NCBI RefSeq assembly: GCF_003584015.1
Contig: NZ_QXFM01000064.1
Coordinates: 1 to 63,115 of the forward strand
From: Aurantiacibacter xanthus
Lineage (GTDB): Bacteria; Pseudomonadota; Alphaproteobacteria; Sphingomonadales; Sphingomonadaceae
Direction of reading: 5' to 3'
Length of the DNA stretch: 63,115 nt
The translations under genes and the position numbers were made by a program. A model generated the notes under the pieces. The model was given only the letters and a program-made list of their open reading frames with translations, made no database searches and was not told the origin of the DNA. Numbering within the stretch: the first letter of the stretch is position 1; every line of letters starts with the position of its first letter. Below are positions 1-8,634 of the stretch, piece after piece.

Positions 1-1074
1 GCCGGTGCCGATGCCCGCGCGGTCGGCCCGCACGAAGTCACCGTGTCGGGCAGCTACAGCCGCCGCACCATCGACCGGGAGGGCACCTTCGACGAGTTCG
101 ACACCCAGCTGACCCGCGCCATTCGCCTGCCCGGCAAGGCCCGGCTCGACCGCGAGATCGGGGGCTATGCGGTCGATGCGGCCGAGAACATGGCCGAGGA
201 CGTGCGCCATCAGGCGGCGCTGTTGCTGGCGGGCTACTGGTGGGACTGGCTGGGTGCCAATGCCGAGTCTGAGGTCGACCGGCAGGCGGTCACGAACTAC
301 GCGCAGGCGCTGGCGGCAGTGAACCGGCGCGTGGAACTGGGCGATGCACCGCAGCTGGAGGCCGATCAGGCGCGCGCGGCGCTCGGCGCGGCGCGGATCA
401 GGGCCGAGCAATCTACCGGCCGCGCCGATCTGGCGCAGGCGCGGCTGCGGGCGCAATTCCCTTCGCTGCCGCTGCCCGCCGAGGCTCCCGCGATCCCGCT
501 GCCCGCAATGGCCGAGCCCGCGCTTGCCGCCTACCGTGACGAGATCATCGCCAACAGCCACGAGATCGCCGCCGCCGAGGCCGAGGCGCGCGCCGCTGCC
601 GCCTATGCCGACCGGCTACGGCTGGACCGGGTGGCCGATCCTTCGATTGGCCTGCGCCTGTTCTCGGAGCGCGGCGGCGAGGAGCAGGGCGCAGGCCTGG
701 TGTTCTCGATGCCGCTGGGCGGACGTCACCGCTCGGCCTTGGCCGATGAGGCGGGCTCATCGGCGAGCGCGGCGCTTGCTGACGAGCGGCTCGCCCGGTT
801 CTCGGTCGAAGAGACCGCCAGCGCCGATCTTGCCGAAGCGCGCTTCCGCCTCTCCGCCTGGCAGCGGGCGCGCGAAAGCCTCGCAGCGCAAATGGAAGTG
901 CTGGCAAAGCTGCGGCGGGGCAACGAGCTGGGCGAGATCGGCCTTGCCGACCTGCTGCTGGGTGAGCGCATGGTCCACGACGCCTTCAGCGCCGAGGTTG
1001 TGGCGCGCACCGATGCGCAGCGGGCGATCACCAAGCTGCGGATCGACGCGCACGAGCTGTGGCTGCACGATTGA
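1..1074 (+). CDS. TolC-family outer membrane efflux protein, 5'-truncated by the window edge
   Basis: The reading frame is open from the first base, so the true start lies upstream; 357 codons are visible. The protein is Ala/Glu/Arg-rich and mostly helical, with two long amphipathic helical stretches separated by a short segment (SIGLRLFSERGG, then GLVFSMPLGGR). That is the duplicated hairpin-plus-beta-strand layout of TolC/CzcC/CusC channels. Known role of the family: outer membrane exit duct of RND or ABC tripartite exporters. No inner membrane pump or adaptor gene is inside the window; they would be expected to the left. It is probably not part of the catabolic cluster to its right, because about 295 bases with a putative operator separate them. 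The family call is fairly safe; the substrate cannot be told. Confidence 0.75.
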   Translation, partial: AGADARAVGPHEVTVSGSYSRRTIDREGTFDEFDTQLTRAIRLPGKARLDREIGGYAVDAAENMAEDVRHQAALLLAGYWWDWLGANAESEVDRQAVTNYAQALAAVNRRVELGDAPQLEADQARAALGAARIRAEQSTGRADLAQARLRAQFPSLPLPAEAPAIPLPAMAEPALAAYRDEIIANSHEIAAAEAEARAAAAYADRLRLDRVADPSIGLRLFSERGGEEQGAGLVFSMPLGGRHRSALADEAGSSASAALADERLARFSVEETASADLAEARFRLSAWQRARESLAAQMEVLAKLRRGNELGEIGLADLLLGERMVHDAFSAEVVARTDAQRAITKLRIDAHELWLHD

Positions 1075-1123
1075 GCAGTTGCTGACCCGGATGATGGCAA
1101 GGAGTACAGGCGCGGCCAATTTG

Positions 1124-1153
1124 GTTGATTAGTCACGCAGTTCCCGTTAGTCA
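1124..1153. promoter_or_regulatory. Putative operator, GTTGATTAGTCA plus a second half GTTAGTCA
   Basis: The 12-mer GTTGATTAGTCA at 1124-1135 recurs exactly at 11230-11241 before the TonB receptor gene. A close relative with a perfect TGATTAATCA palindrome lies at 5255-5264, between marR and the first GMC gene. A partial copy, GTTAGTCA, follows at 1146-1153. The site lies in the 294-base gap upstream of the MFS gene. I infer a binding site for the cluster's MarR regulator; a LysR site is the alternative. Nothing else recognisable is in the gap. Confidence 0.5.
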
Positions 1154-1368
1154 CCCGCATCAAACGAAGCGGGTGTCCGGACGTCCCAATCGGATCACCT
1201 GCGAGCTGAGGATGCAGGCATGACCGATTACCCATCGCTCCATATGATGACTGGCGGTGCCGATGCGGCGGCTGGCAGCGCGCAGCGGCCCGGTTGCGGC
1301 AGCGAAGGTGCCCCGGCGCGCGCCACAGCCTGCATCGTCACCAACACCGTGCGCAAGGGGTAGGGCCG

Positions 1369-3021
1369 TTGTCGCGCGATCTCAACGACGGGCAGGCCGC
1401 CGCCACGGGTGGCGAGCCGGACAAGGCGCAGACCATCTCGCGGGCGGGGTGGTATGCGTTCGGCCTTGTTTCGCTGACGCAGGCCCTGAGCATGCTGGAT
1501 CGGAATATCCTCTCGATCCTGGCAGGCCATATCAAGGAAGACCTCGGCATTGGCGATGCCGAACTGGGCCTGCTCTATGGCACCGTGTTCGCGCTGTTCT
1601 ATGCGCTGTTTTCGCTGCCGCTCGGCAGACTGGCGGACGGCTGGGTGCGCACGCGGCTGCTGTCGATCTGCATTGCGATCTGGTCGGTTTCCACCGGGCT
1701 TGCCGCGATGGCGAGCGGGTTTGCCTTGCTGGCCGCCTCCCGCCTTGGCGTGGGCATTGGTGAGGCCGCTGCCCAGCCGGCGGGGACGAGCCTGCTGTAC
1801 GATTATTTCCCCCGCAACCGGCGCGGGCTGGCCATGGCCGGAATGGCCTCTGCCATTGCGCTGGGGCTGGGCCTTTCGCTCGTACTCGGCGGGGTGACGG
1901 CGGAATGGTGGGAAACCCGCTATGCAACCACCGGCGCGCCTCTGGGCCTTGCCGGCTGGCAGTTCGCCTTCCTTGTCGCGGCTTCGCCGGGGCTGATCCT
2001 GTCGATCCTGCTGTGGCGGATGAAAGAGCCGCGGCGCGGCGCGATGGACGGGGTGGAAACCGTGCCCGACCCGCATCCGTTCCGGTCTTCGGCCAGGGTG
2101 TTCGGGTCGGTGGTGCCGGTCTCCAACTGGTTCATGCTGTGGCGCGCCGATGCCGGGCGCAGGGACTGGCTGATCAATATCGGCGGCCTTGTCCTGATCG
2201 TGCTGGCGATGACCGGCGTTGCCCTTCTGACCGACAGCTTCTCGCCGCGTCCGGGGGTGGTGCTGGGCGCCGTGACGCTGAACCCGCACTATCTGCAATG
2301 GCTGATCGTGGGGATCGGCGCCTATGCCTTGCTCAACCTCGGGCAGTCGCTGCGGGTGGCCGATCCGCCGGTGTTTGCCGTGGTCGTTTCGCCCAGTGTG
2401 GTGATGGCGATGGTGGTCGGCGCGCTGCAATCGGTGATCAACTACGGCATTATGGGGTTCACTCCGCTGTTCATCATGCAGGAGTACAAGCTCAGCTCGG
2501 GCGAGACGGGTATCCTGTTCGGCATTCTCGTGACCGTGCTGGGCATTCTCGGGCCGATGATCTCGGGGCCGGTATCCGACTGGGCCCATTCGCGCTTGGG
2601 CGGGAAGGGCCGCCTGTGGGTGGTGATCGTTTCGCTCGGGTTGTCGCCGTTCCCCGGCATCGCCGCCTATACCGCGACAGACAGCACCACCTTCTTCGTC
2701 TGGTTTATCATCCACGCGCTGTTGCTGACGATGTGGCTGCCCCCGCTTTACGCGATCATGTTCGACCTTGTGTTGCCGAGAATGCGCGGGATGACCTTCT
2801 CGATCTATCTGGTGACCTATACGATTTTCGGCCTCGGGATCGGCCCCTATGCGGTCGGACTGGTCAGCGATGCGAACGGAGGGCAGCTGGGCATGGCGAT
2901 CCTCTCGGTCTTCGCGGTGTCGCCGGTGATCATCGGCATCCTGCTGCTGATGGGGCGGAGGCTGGGCAAGGACGAAGCCCTGATCCAGACCCGCGCCAGA
3001 CAGGCGGGCGAACCGATCTAG
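1369..3021 (+). CDS. MFS transporter, spinster-like
   Basis: A 550-aa inner membrane carrier of the major facilitator superfamily. The first half shows ML-DRNILSILAG in TM1, then LPLGRLADGW in the TM2-TM3 loop (the family's G-x-L-x-D motif) and RLGVGIGEAAAQPAG in TM4-5, all typical of the spinster-like subgroup. At least eleven hydrophobic segments are visible, with a long central loop near residues 200-260. I chose TTG at 1369 because AAGGGG lies 8 bases upstream; an ATG at 1294 in the same frame would add a basic, non-homologous 25-residue leader. It follows a putative operator and converges on the stilbene-dioxygenase-like gene, so uptake or export of an aromatic acid or dimer is likely. 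The substrate is inferred only. Confidence 0.85.
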   Translation: MSRDLNDGQAAATGGEPDKAQTISRAGWYAFGLVSLTQALSMLDRNILSILAGHIKEDLGIGDAELGLLYGTVFALFYALFSLPLGRLADGWVRTRLLSICIAIWSVSTGLAAMASGFALLAASRLGVGIGEAAAQPAGTSLLYDYFPRNRRGLAMAGMASAIALGLGLSLVLGGVTAEWWETRYATTGAPLGLAGWQFAFLVAASPGLILSILLWRMKEPRRGAMDGVETVPDPHPFRSSARVFGSVVPVSNWFMLWRADAGRRDWLINIGGLVLIVLAMTGVALLTDSFSPRPGVVLGAVTLNPHYLQWLIVGIGAYALLNLGQSLRVADPPVFAVVVSPSVVMAMVVGALQSVINYGIMGFTPLFIMQEYKLSSGETGILFGILVTVLGILGPMISGPVSDWAHSRLGGKGRLWVVIVSLGLSPFPGIAAYTATDSTTFFVWFIIHALLLTMWLPPLYAIMFDLVLPRMRGMTFSIYLVTYTIFGLGIGPYAVGLVSDANGGQLGMAILSVFAVSPVIIGILLLMGRRLGKDEALIQTRARQAGEPI

Positions 3022-3029
3022 CAAAGACG

Positions 3030-3076
3030 GCGCTGGCCGGGTGCGGGCTTCGATGCAGCCCGCACCCGGCCAGCGC
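3030..3076. terminator. Bidirectional terminator-like inverted repeat, 20-bp stem
   Basis: Bases 3030-3049 and 3057-3076 are perfect inverted complements, giving a 20-bp GC-rich stem with a 7-base loop. The hairpin fills the gap between the convergent MFS and dioxygenase genes (stop codons at 3021 and 3079). There is no long T tract on either side, so the shape suggests termination or 3'-end protection for both transcripts. Confidence 0.6.
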
Positions 3077-3078
3077 GG

Positions 3079-4566
3079 TCAGACGGCTTCGGGTGCAGGT
3101 GCTGACAGGCCGATGTCTTCGGCCCGTGCGAAGTTGCCGTGCAGGCCGAAGCGCAGGCGGATGGGCACCTGAATGGTCGCCAGCGGGCCTTGCTCGATGT
3201 TCAATGCATCGAGGATCAGCAGGTCGCTGCGGTGCTCTTCCAACCGGTTGCAGACCAGCACGATCCAGCCCTCGCCTTCGGGTGCATCCTTGGTGCGCGG
3301 AATGAAGCAGGGCTCCTGCAACGAGGAAACCGGGCCGCACCACCAATGCTGTTCGCTCCCGCTGTCGAGATCTTTCAGGAACAGGCAGTTCATCATGAAG
3401 CCGGTGGCGCTGCCGCCCTTCAGTTCGACCGGGCGCTTCATATCGACCTCCAGCCCCCAGGTGTAGCGGTTCTTCCGCCCGGTGAAGCGATCGTCGATGC
3501 GGGGAAACTCGCTTACGGTGTCGGTCAGGCGGGTTACTTCGGCAAATTCGTCCGTGTTGCTGGCCATGTCCACCGTCCAGCGGGTCAGGCGCGGCATGCC
3601 GGCAACCGGATCGAATGGCGCGCCATGCACGTCGGGGAAGAACGGGAACATGTTGTTCTCAGCCTCGGGCACGATGAAGTGGACCTTCGTCCCCTCCTGC
3701 CAGGCGTTGACGGTGTGGCTGGCAAAGCAGTTGTCGCGCTTGAACCAGCGGATGTCCTCGTTCTTGAGATCGTCGCGCCGCGGGATGATGCCGAGATAGA
3801 CGGGCATCGTCGTGTCGAAGCCGAAATGTGGCTTGCCCTGTTCCAGCCGCTCCCAGCTGCCGATCGAGGGCACGATATGCAGCACGAGACAATCCTCGGT
3901 AATCGCGAAGTCGTGCATCATGCAGTAGTAGGGGGCCTTGAACCACTTCTCCCGCACCATCTGTCCGTCGGGGCCGATCTCCATATAGGAGACATCCTCG
4001 CTGCACAGGCCGCTGGCGGCATAGCCGATGGCGACCATGTTGCCGGTGGCCGGATCGAGCTTGGGGTGGGCGGTGAAGGTCTCGCTCTTCATCAGGCCGT
4101 CGAAGGTCTCGAAGTGCTGCGTTTCCATCGTCACCGGGTCCATGATGAGCGAGGGCGAATCCTCCTTCATCGCCCACAGCTTGCCTGCGAACAGCCAGGC
4201 ATTGGTGTTCGCCGTCGAGCGCAGCCTGCCCTTGACGCTGTCGTCATCGGTGAGGGGATTGCGATAGGCTCCGAACAGCGCCTTGCCGGCAGCCCGTTCC
4301 AGCTTCCACTTGTCGGTCTGGGCCCAGCGTTGCCGGAAGTCGCACTGGCCATCGTGGAAGTGGAAGCGGGTGATCATGCCGTCGCCGTTGAACGGAATGT
4401 CGTCGCCCAGGCGCGGCGGATACTGGGGGTCGGGCTGGACGCGGAAAAAGGCTCCGTTGAGGCCAGCGGGGATCTCGCCTTCATGCGGCAGGTCGAGAAT
4501 ATCCGCCTCGACCCGGCTGGGGGTGTTGAAGCCGGTGAAGTTGGGGGTATCGGGAAAGGTGCTCAT
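3079..4566 (-). CDS. Lignostilbene-alpha,beta-dioxygenase-like carotenoid oxygenase (NOV1-like)
   Basis: A 495-aa member of the carotenoid cleavage oxygenase family: non-heme iron enzymes that split a C=C bond with O2 to give two aldehydes. The four iron-binding His are H167 (TAHPKL), H218 (MMHDF), H284 (SHTVN) and H476 (LHGNF). F59, Y101 and K134 are also present. From memory, these are the same residue numbers as the iron ligands and phenol-recognising residues of NOV1, the stilbene-cleaving enzyme of Novosphingobium aromaticivorans, and Tyr plus Lys are the marks of lignostilbene/resveratrol cleavers as opposed to carotenoid cleavers. Neighbouring GMC oxidases, aldehyde dehydrogenase and a SnoaL-fold protein fit lignin-dimer degradation. 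No signal peptide is visible, so it is cytoplasmic. Family certain; a 4-hydroxystilbene substrate is strongly suggested but not proven. Confidence 0.9.
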   Translation of the reverse strand: MSTFPDTPNFTGFNTPSRVEADILDLPHEGEIPAGLNGAFFRVQPDPQYPPRLGDDIPFNGDGMITRFHFHDGQCDFRQRWAQTDKWKLERAAGKALFGAYRNPLTDDDSVKGRLRSTANTNAWLFAGKLWAMKEDSPSLIMDPVTMETQHFETFDGLMKSETFTAHPKLDPATGNMVAIGYAASGLCSEDVSYMEIGPDGQMVREKWFKAPYYCMMHDFAITEDCLVLHIVPSIGSWERLEQGKPHFGFDTTMPVYLGIIPRRDDLKNEDIRWFKRDNCFASHTVNAWQEGTKVHFIVPEAENNMFPFFPDVHGAPFDPVAGMPRLTRWTVDMASNTDEFAEVTRLTDTVSEFPRIDDRFTGRKNRYTWGLEVDMKRPVELKGGSATGFMMNCLFLKDLDSGSEQHWWCGPVSSLQEPCFIPRTKDAPEGEGWIVLVCNRLEEHRSDLLILDALNIEQGPLATIQVPIRLRFGLHGNFARAEDIGLSAPAPEAV

Positions 4567-4670
4567 GCTCGTGCATCCTCGCAGTCAGTTGGCTTTTTTC
4601 TCCTGATATCCGCAGCTTTCGGCCTTTGCCATCAACCGTCATGGTCGAACGAATCAGCCGGGCTAATGCC

Positions 4671-5168
4671 TCACAGCGCATCGACCTTGGCTTGCAGGGT
4701 CAGCCGGATCTTGTCGATCAGCCCGTCGAACTGCGCGATCTCCTCGGCTGAGAGCGCAGCGGTTATGCTCTGGTGAAAGGCGGTGCGGGTGCGGATCACC
4801 TTGCTGTAGAGTTTGCGCCCCTTCGCCGTCAGCCGCAGCACCTGCGCCCGGCGGTCGGACGGGTCTTCGGTGCGCGACAGCAATTGCTGCTCGGCAAGCC
4901 AGGATACCGCGCGGCTGACCTCGGCGCGGTCGGCCAGCGCCTGCTCGGCGATGCGGCCCACGGTGGCCCCGTCGCGCAATTCGCCCAGCCGTGCGATCAC
5001 CCGCCACTGGGCATAGGTGAGGCCGAATTCGTCGGCCAGCTGCCGGATCGTGAGGCGGTCCATCATCTTCGCCAGCAGAGCCATTCTGAAGGTGGGGTAA
5101 TTAAGCTCTCCCAGACGCCATCCGGGCAGCTCTTCTTCCGCCAGCAGCCTGTCTGCATTTTCGGCCAA
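4671..5168 (-). CDS. MarR-family transcriptional regulator
   Basis: A 165-aa winged-helix protein. A helical N-terminal part (residues 1-45) leads to the HTH (about 55-100: LTYAQWRVIARLGEL, then VGRIAEQALADRAEVSRAVSWLAEQQLL) and the wing with the family signature DPSDRRAQVLRLTAKG (about 102-117), followed by a dimerisation helix. MarR proteins are usually repressors released by a phenolic or similar ligand. The gene is divergent from the GMC/aldehyde dehydrogenase operon, and a palindromic operator lies between them. This makes it the best candidate controller of the cluster, and it probably autoregulates. Ligand unknown. Confidence 0.9.
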   Translation of the reverse strand: MAENADRLLAEEELPGWRLGELNYPTFRMALLAKMMDRLTIRQLADEFGLTYAQWRVIARLGELRDGATVGRIAEQALADRAEVSRAVSWLAEQQLLSRTEDPSDRRAQVLRLTAKGRKLYSKVIRTRTAFHQSITAALSAEEIAQFDGLIDKIRLTLQAKVDAL

Positions 5169-5254
5169 TTTTCGGTCTCCGTCTTAAACCTGGCGCATGC
5201 CGCACGTTGCGCCGACTTGTCTATACCGCTACTGGCCGGTCTGCCATGGAACAT

Positions 5255-5275
5255 TGATTAATCACCTAATAGGTG
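5255..5275. promoter_or_regulatory. Double palindromic operator in the marR/GMC divergent promoter
   Basis: TGATTAATCA (5255-5264) is a perfect 10-bp palindrome. It overlaps a second one, CACCTAATAGGTG (5263-5275), a perfect 6-1-6 palindrome. The pair lies 43 bases before the chosen start of the first GMC gene and 87 bases before marR. The first element matches the GTTGATTAGTCA sites at 1124 and 11230. A homodimeric regulator, most simply MarR, would fit both. Confidence 0.55.
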
Positions 5276-5317
5276 GGCATGGCATGGCGGTCAAAGCCGC
5301 GCAGAAAGAGCGTGGGA

Positions 5318-6979
5318 ATGGGTGAGGTTATGCAGGCGAATTCAGACAGCTTCGATTATATCGTTGTCGGGGCGGGCTCGGCCGGGTGCACGGTGGCTGC
5401 GCGGCTATCCGAAGACCCGCAGGTGCGCGTGCTGCTGGTCGAAGCGGGCAAGCGCGAGCGCGATCCGCTGCTCAGCATTCCGATCGCCTTTCCCATCGTG
5501 ATGAGCAAGCCGCGCTACAACTGGAGCTATTTCGGCGAGGAAGAACCCTATGCCGACAACCGCCGGATACGCCAGCCGCGCGGCAAGGGGCTGGGCGGTT
5601 CCTCGCTGATCAACGGGATGCTCTATGCCCGTGGCCATGCACGCGACTACGATGAATGGCGCCAGCTCGGGCTGGAGGGGTGGAGCTACGAGGACGTGCT
5701 GCCCTACTTCAGGAAATCGGAGAACCACTGGGGCGAGGCCGACGACTATCACGCCACCGGCGGCCCGCTCTCGATCACCAAACATGTCCCCGACAAGGAG
5801 CTGTTCCCGCGCTTCATCGCGGCGACCGAGAAGCTGGGCTACAAGTTTCAGACCGACCATCACGGGCCGGATCAGGAAGGCTGGGGTTCGCCCGATATCT
5901 CGATCCACAAGGGGCGGCGCGGCTCCACCTCCGCGCGGTTTCTGTTTCCGGCGATGGATCGCCCCAATCTCACGGTCGTCTCCAGCGCCCATGCGACGCG
6001 CATCGAGATCCGCGATGGCCGCGCCGTAGCGTTGCATTATCGGCAGGGCGGGCGCGCGGGCCGTGACCACCGGGTAGCGGCAAGCCGTGAGATCATCCTC
6101 AGCGGCGGCACCTACAATTCGCCGCAGCTGCTGATGCTGTCGGGTATCGGCCCGGTGGACGAACTGCGCGAACACGGCATCGACGTGGTTCATGCGCTCC
6201 CCGGCGTGGGGCGCAACCTGCAGGACCATCCCTCGATCGCGATGATCTGGCAGGCGGTTCGCAAGGTCACGCTCAACCCCGAGCTGCGCTATGACCGGAT
6301 CGCGCTGTCGGGCCTGCAATGGTTGCTCACCGGCAAGGGGCGGCTTGCCAACATGCCGGTGACGGCCAACGGTTTCATCAAGACCCGGCCCGATCTCGAA
6401 CGGCCCGATGCGCAATGCCTGCTGCAACCCACCACCATCTTTGCCCGCCCGTGGTTTCCGGGCATCCGCAAGTCGGCTGACGATGTGATCTCGATGGCCT
6501 GCGTGCTGCTGCGCGCGCAAAGTCGGGGCTGGGTCAAGCTGCGCTCGGCCGATCCGTTCGATGCGCCGCGCATCCTCAACAATGTGCTGAAGGAGGAGGC
6601 CGACCGCGCCTTCTTCCACCGCCTGATCCCGCAGATCCGCGAAATCATGGCCACCTCGCCCATGCCAGATGTGATCAGGGGCGAAATCGCGCCCGGTCCC
6701 GATGTGCAGTCGCCCGACGAGATCGACGGCTGGCTGCGGCAAGCCACCAACACCGCGCTGCACCCCACCAGCACCTGCGCGATGGGCATCGGCGAGGACG
6801 CCGTGTGCGATGCGCGGCTGCGGGTGCGCGGGCTGGCAGGGCTGCGCGTGGCCGACGCATCGGTGATGCCGCGCATCGTCGGCGGCAACACCAATGCCGC
6901 CGCCATCATGATCGGCGAAAAAGCCGCCGACCTTATCCGGCAGGACCGCCAGCAGACGCACAGCAAGGTGGCAGCATGA
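5318..6979 (+). CDS. GMC-family FAD-dependent alcohol oxidase/dehydrogenase 1
   Basis: A 553-aa glucose-methanol-choline oxidoreductase that oxidises a primary alcohol to an aldehyde with FAD. The FAD-binding GAGSAG lies at 18-23, GLGGSSLINGM (GMC signature 1) at about 91-101, SGGTYNSPQLLMLSGIGP (signature 2) at about 262-279, the catalytic His482 in LHPTSTCAMG, and the second active-site motif GGNTNA at 522-527. I chose ATG 5318 because AAGAG lies 7 bases upstream; GTG 5273 would start inside the operator palindrome and ATG 5330 has poor spacing. It overlaps the next gene by four bases (ATGA). Sphingobium SYK-6 PhcC and PhcD, which oxidise the side-chain alcohol of phenylcoumaran lignin dimers, belong to the same family. 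A similar role is inferred. Confidence 0.9.
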   Translation: MGEVMQANSDSFDYIVVGAGSAGCTVAARLSEDPQVRVLLVEAGKRERDPLLSIPIAFPIVMSKPRYNWSYFGEEEPYADNRRIRQPRGKGLGGSSLINGMLYARGHARDYDEWRQLGLEGWSYEDVLPYFRKSENHWGEADDYHATGGPLSITKHVPDKELFPRFIAATEKLGYKFQTDHHGPDQEGWGSPDISIHKGRRGSTSARFLFPAMDRPNLTVVSSAHATRIEIRDGRAVALHYRQGGRAGRDHRVAASREIILSGGTYNSPQLLMLSGIGPVDELREHGIDVVHALPGVGRNLQDHPSIAMIWQAVRKVTLNPELRYDRIALSGLQWLLTGKGRLANMPVTANGFIKTRPDLERPDAQCLLQPTTIFARPWFPGIRKSADDVISMACVLLRAQSRGWVKLRSADPFDAPRILNNVLKEEADRAFFHRLIPQIREIMATSPMPDVIRGEIAPGPDVQSPDEIDGWLRQATNTALHPTSTCAMGIGEDAVCDARLRVRGLAGLRVADASVMPRIVGGNTNAAAIMIGEKAADLIRQDRQQTHSKVAA

Positions 6980-8634
6980 CCTTTGATTACATCATCGTGG
7001 GCGCCGGTTCGGCCGGCTGCGTGCTGGCCAACCGGCTGAGTGCAGATCCGCGCAACAGCGTGCTGCTGCTGGAGGCGGGCGGGGAGCACCGCCATTTCCT
7101 GCTCGACATGCCGCTCGGCATGATGCGCGCGATGCTGAAGCCGCAGTTCACCTGGCGCTACAAGTCTCAGCCCGAGCCGCATCTGGGCGGACGCCAGATC
7201 ATGTTGCCGCGCGGGCGGGTGCTGGGCGGATCGTCGTCGATCAACGGCATGTTCTACATGCGCGGCCATTCGAGCGACTTCGACGAATGGCGCCAGCAGG
7301 GCTGCACCGGCTGGAGCTATGCCGAGGTGCTGCCCTACTTCAAGCGGATGGAAACGCACTGGAGCGACGACACCCGCTGGCACGGCCACGACGGCCCGCT
7401 CGAAGTGGTGCCGGTGCAGACGGCCAAGCGCCTCCATGAACCGCTGATGCAGACCGCAAAGGCCGCAGGCTTCAACACCAGCGAGAACCTGAACAGCGAG
7501 GTTGAGGAAGGCTTCGCCCGCGGCGAGCTGACCGTCGACCGCCATGGCCGCCGCGCCAGCACTGCGCGGGCCTATCTCGACCCGGCGCGGGGCCGGGCAA
7601 ACCTCACCGTGATCACCGGCGCGCTGACCCGCAAGGTGCTGCTCGATGGCAAGCGCGCGACCGGGATTGAGTTCGATCACGAGGGCGAACGCAAGACCGC
7701 CAGCGCGCGCACCGAGGTGATCCTGTGCGGGGGCAGTTACAATTCGCCGCAGCTGCTGATGCTGTCGGGCATCGGCCCGGCGGCGCATCTGCGCGACAAG
7801 GGCATCGCGGTCGCGCACGAGCTGCCCGGCGTCGGCCGCAACCTGTCCGAGCATCCGCGCGTGCCGGTCCATTTCGGGCTGCAGAAGCCGGTCAGCTTCC
7901 TTAACGAGCTGCGCGCCGACAAGGTGGCGCTGTCGGTGCTGAAATGGCGACTGCTGGGCACGGGCAGCTTTGCCAGCCAGCTCAACAGCTGCAACATCGT
8001 GATCCGCACGCGGCCCGAACTTTCGCGGCCCGATATCCAGTTGTGGAGCAACCCGGTGCGCATGGATGCGCAGATCTGGTTTCCCTTCTTCCGCAAGCGG
8101 CAGGACGATCGCATCACCGCCGACGTGATCCTGCTGCACCAGCAGAGCCGGGGCTGGCTCGAACTGGCCTCGGCCGACCCGGCGGATTTCCCGGCGATCA
8201 CGCTCAACCTCTTTGCCGATCCCGCCGACATGCGCACGGCCCGCGACGGCATCCGGCTGGCGCGGCGGATCTATCGCACCGAGCCTCAGGCGAGCCTGAC
8301 CGGCGAGGAAATCCTCCCCGGCGAGGACGTGCAGAGCGACGACCAGCTCGACGCCTATATCCGCGCCCGCGCCGAGGTGACGCAGCACCCGGTCGGCACC
8401 TGCGCGATGGGCACCGGCTCGATGAGTGTCGTCGATCCGCAGTTGCGCGTGCACGGCATCGCCGGTCTGCGCGTGGTCGATGCCTCGATCATGCCGACCG
8501 TACCGGGCGGCAACACCAATGCGCCCACGATCATGGTGGCGGAAAAGGCCGCCGACATGATCCTCGGCAAAGACCCGCTTCCCGCGCAGGATCTGCGCAA
8601 CTCCCCCCAAGACCAGTCAGGACACAGCCTATGA
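6976..8634 (+). CDS. GMC-family FAD-dependent alcohol oxidase/dehydrogenase 2
   Basis: A 552-aa paralogue of the preceding gene, with the same order of motifs: GAGSAG near the N terminus, LGGSSSINGM, GGSYNSPQLLMLSGIGP, the His of QHPVGTCAMG, and GGNTNA near the C terminus. It starts within the stop codon of the first GMC gene, and its own stop overlaps the aldehyde dehydrogenase start (ATGA both times), so the three are translationally coupled. Two similar GMC enzymes side by side suggest division of labour, for example the two enantiomers of a chiral dimer, as reported for PhcC/PhcD. An alternative is that they act on different alcohols. Confidence 0.9.
   Translation: MTFDYIIVGAGSAGCVLANRLSADPRNSVLLLEAGGEHRHFLLDMPLGMMRAMLKPQFTWRYKSQPEPHLGGRQIMLPRGRVLGGSSSINGMFYMRGHSSDFDEWRQQGCTGWSYAEVLPYFKRMETHWSDDTRWHGHDGPLEVVPVQTAKRLHEPLMQTAKAAGFNTSENLNSEVEEGFARGELTVDRHGRRASTARAYLDPARGRANLTVITGALTRKVLLDGKRATGIEFDHEGERKTASARTEVILCGGSYNSPQLLMLSGIGPAAHLRDKGIAVAHELPGVGRNLSEHPRVPVHFGLQKPVSFLNELRADKVALSVLKWRLLGTGSFASQLNSCNIVIRTRPELSRPDIQLWSNPVRMDAQIWFPFFRKRQDDRITADVILLHQQSRGWLELASADPADFPAITLNLFADPADMRTARDGIRLARRIYRTEPQASLTGEEILPGEDVQSDDQLDAYIRARAEVTQHPVGTCAMGTGSMSVVDPQLRVHGIAGLRVVDASIMPTVPGGNTNAPTIMVAEKAADMILGKDPLPAQDLRNSPQDQSGHSL

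Noticed and set aside
1-1074. Linking the TolC-family gene to the catabolic cluster as its exporter
   Set aside because: No operator lies before it in view, its true start is off the window and its usual partners would be upstream; there is no evidence of co-regulation.
1228-3024. 598-codon open frame on the minus strand opposite the MFS gene
   Set aside because: Composition (His/Gln/Arg/Pro-rich) is that of antisense frames in GC-rich DNA; the plus-strand MFS frame has clear helices and motifs.
6289-8610. 773-codon minus-strand frame opposite the two GMC genes
   Set aside because: No recognisable domain and low-complexity basic sequence; the GMC frames explain the region.
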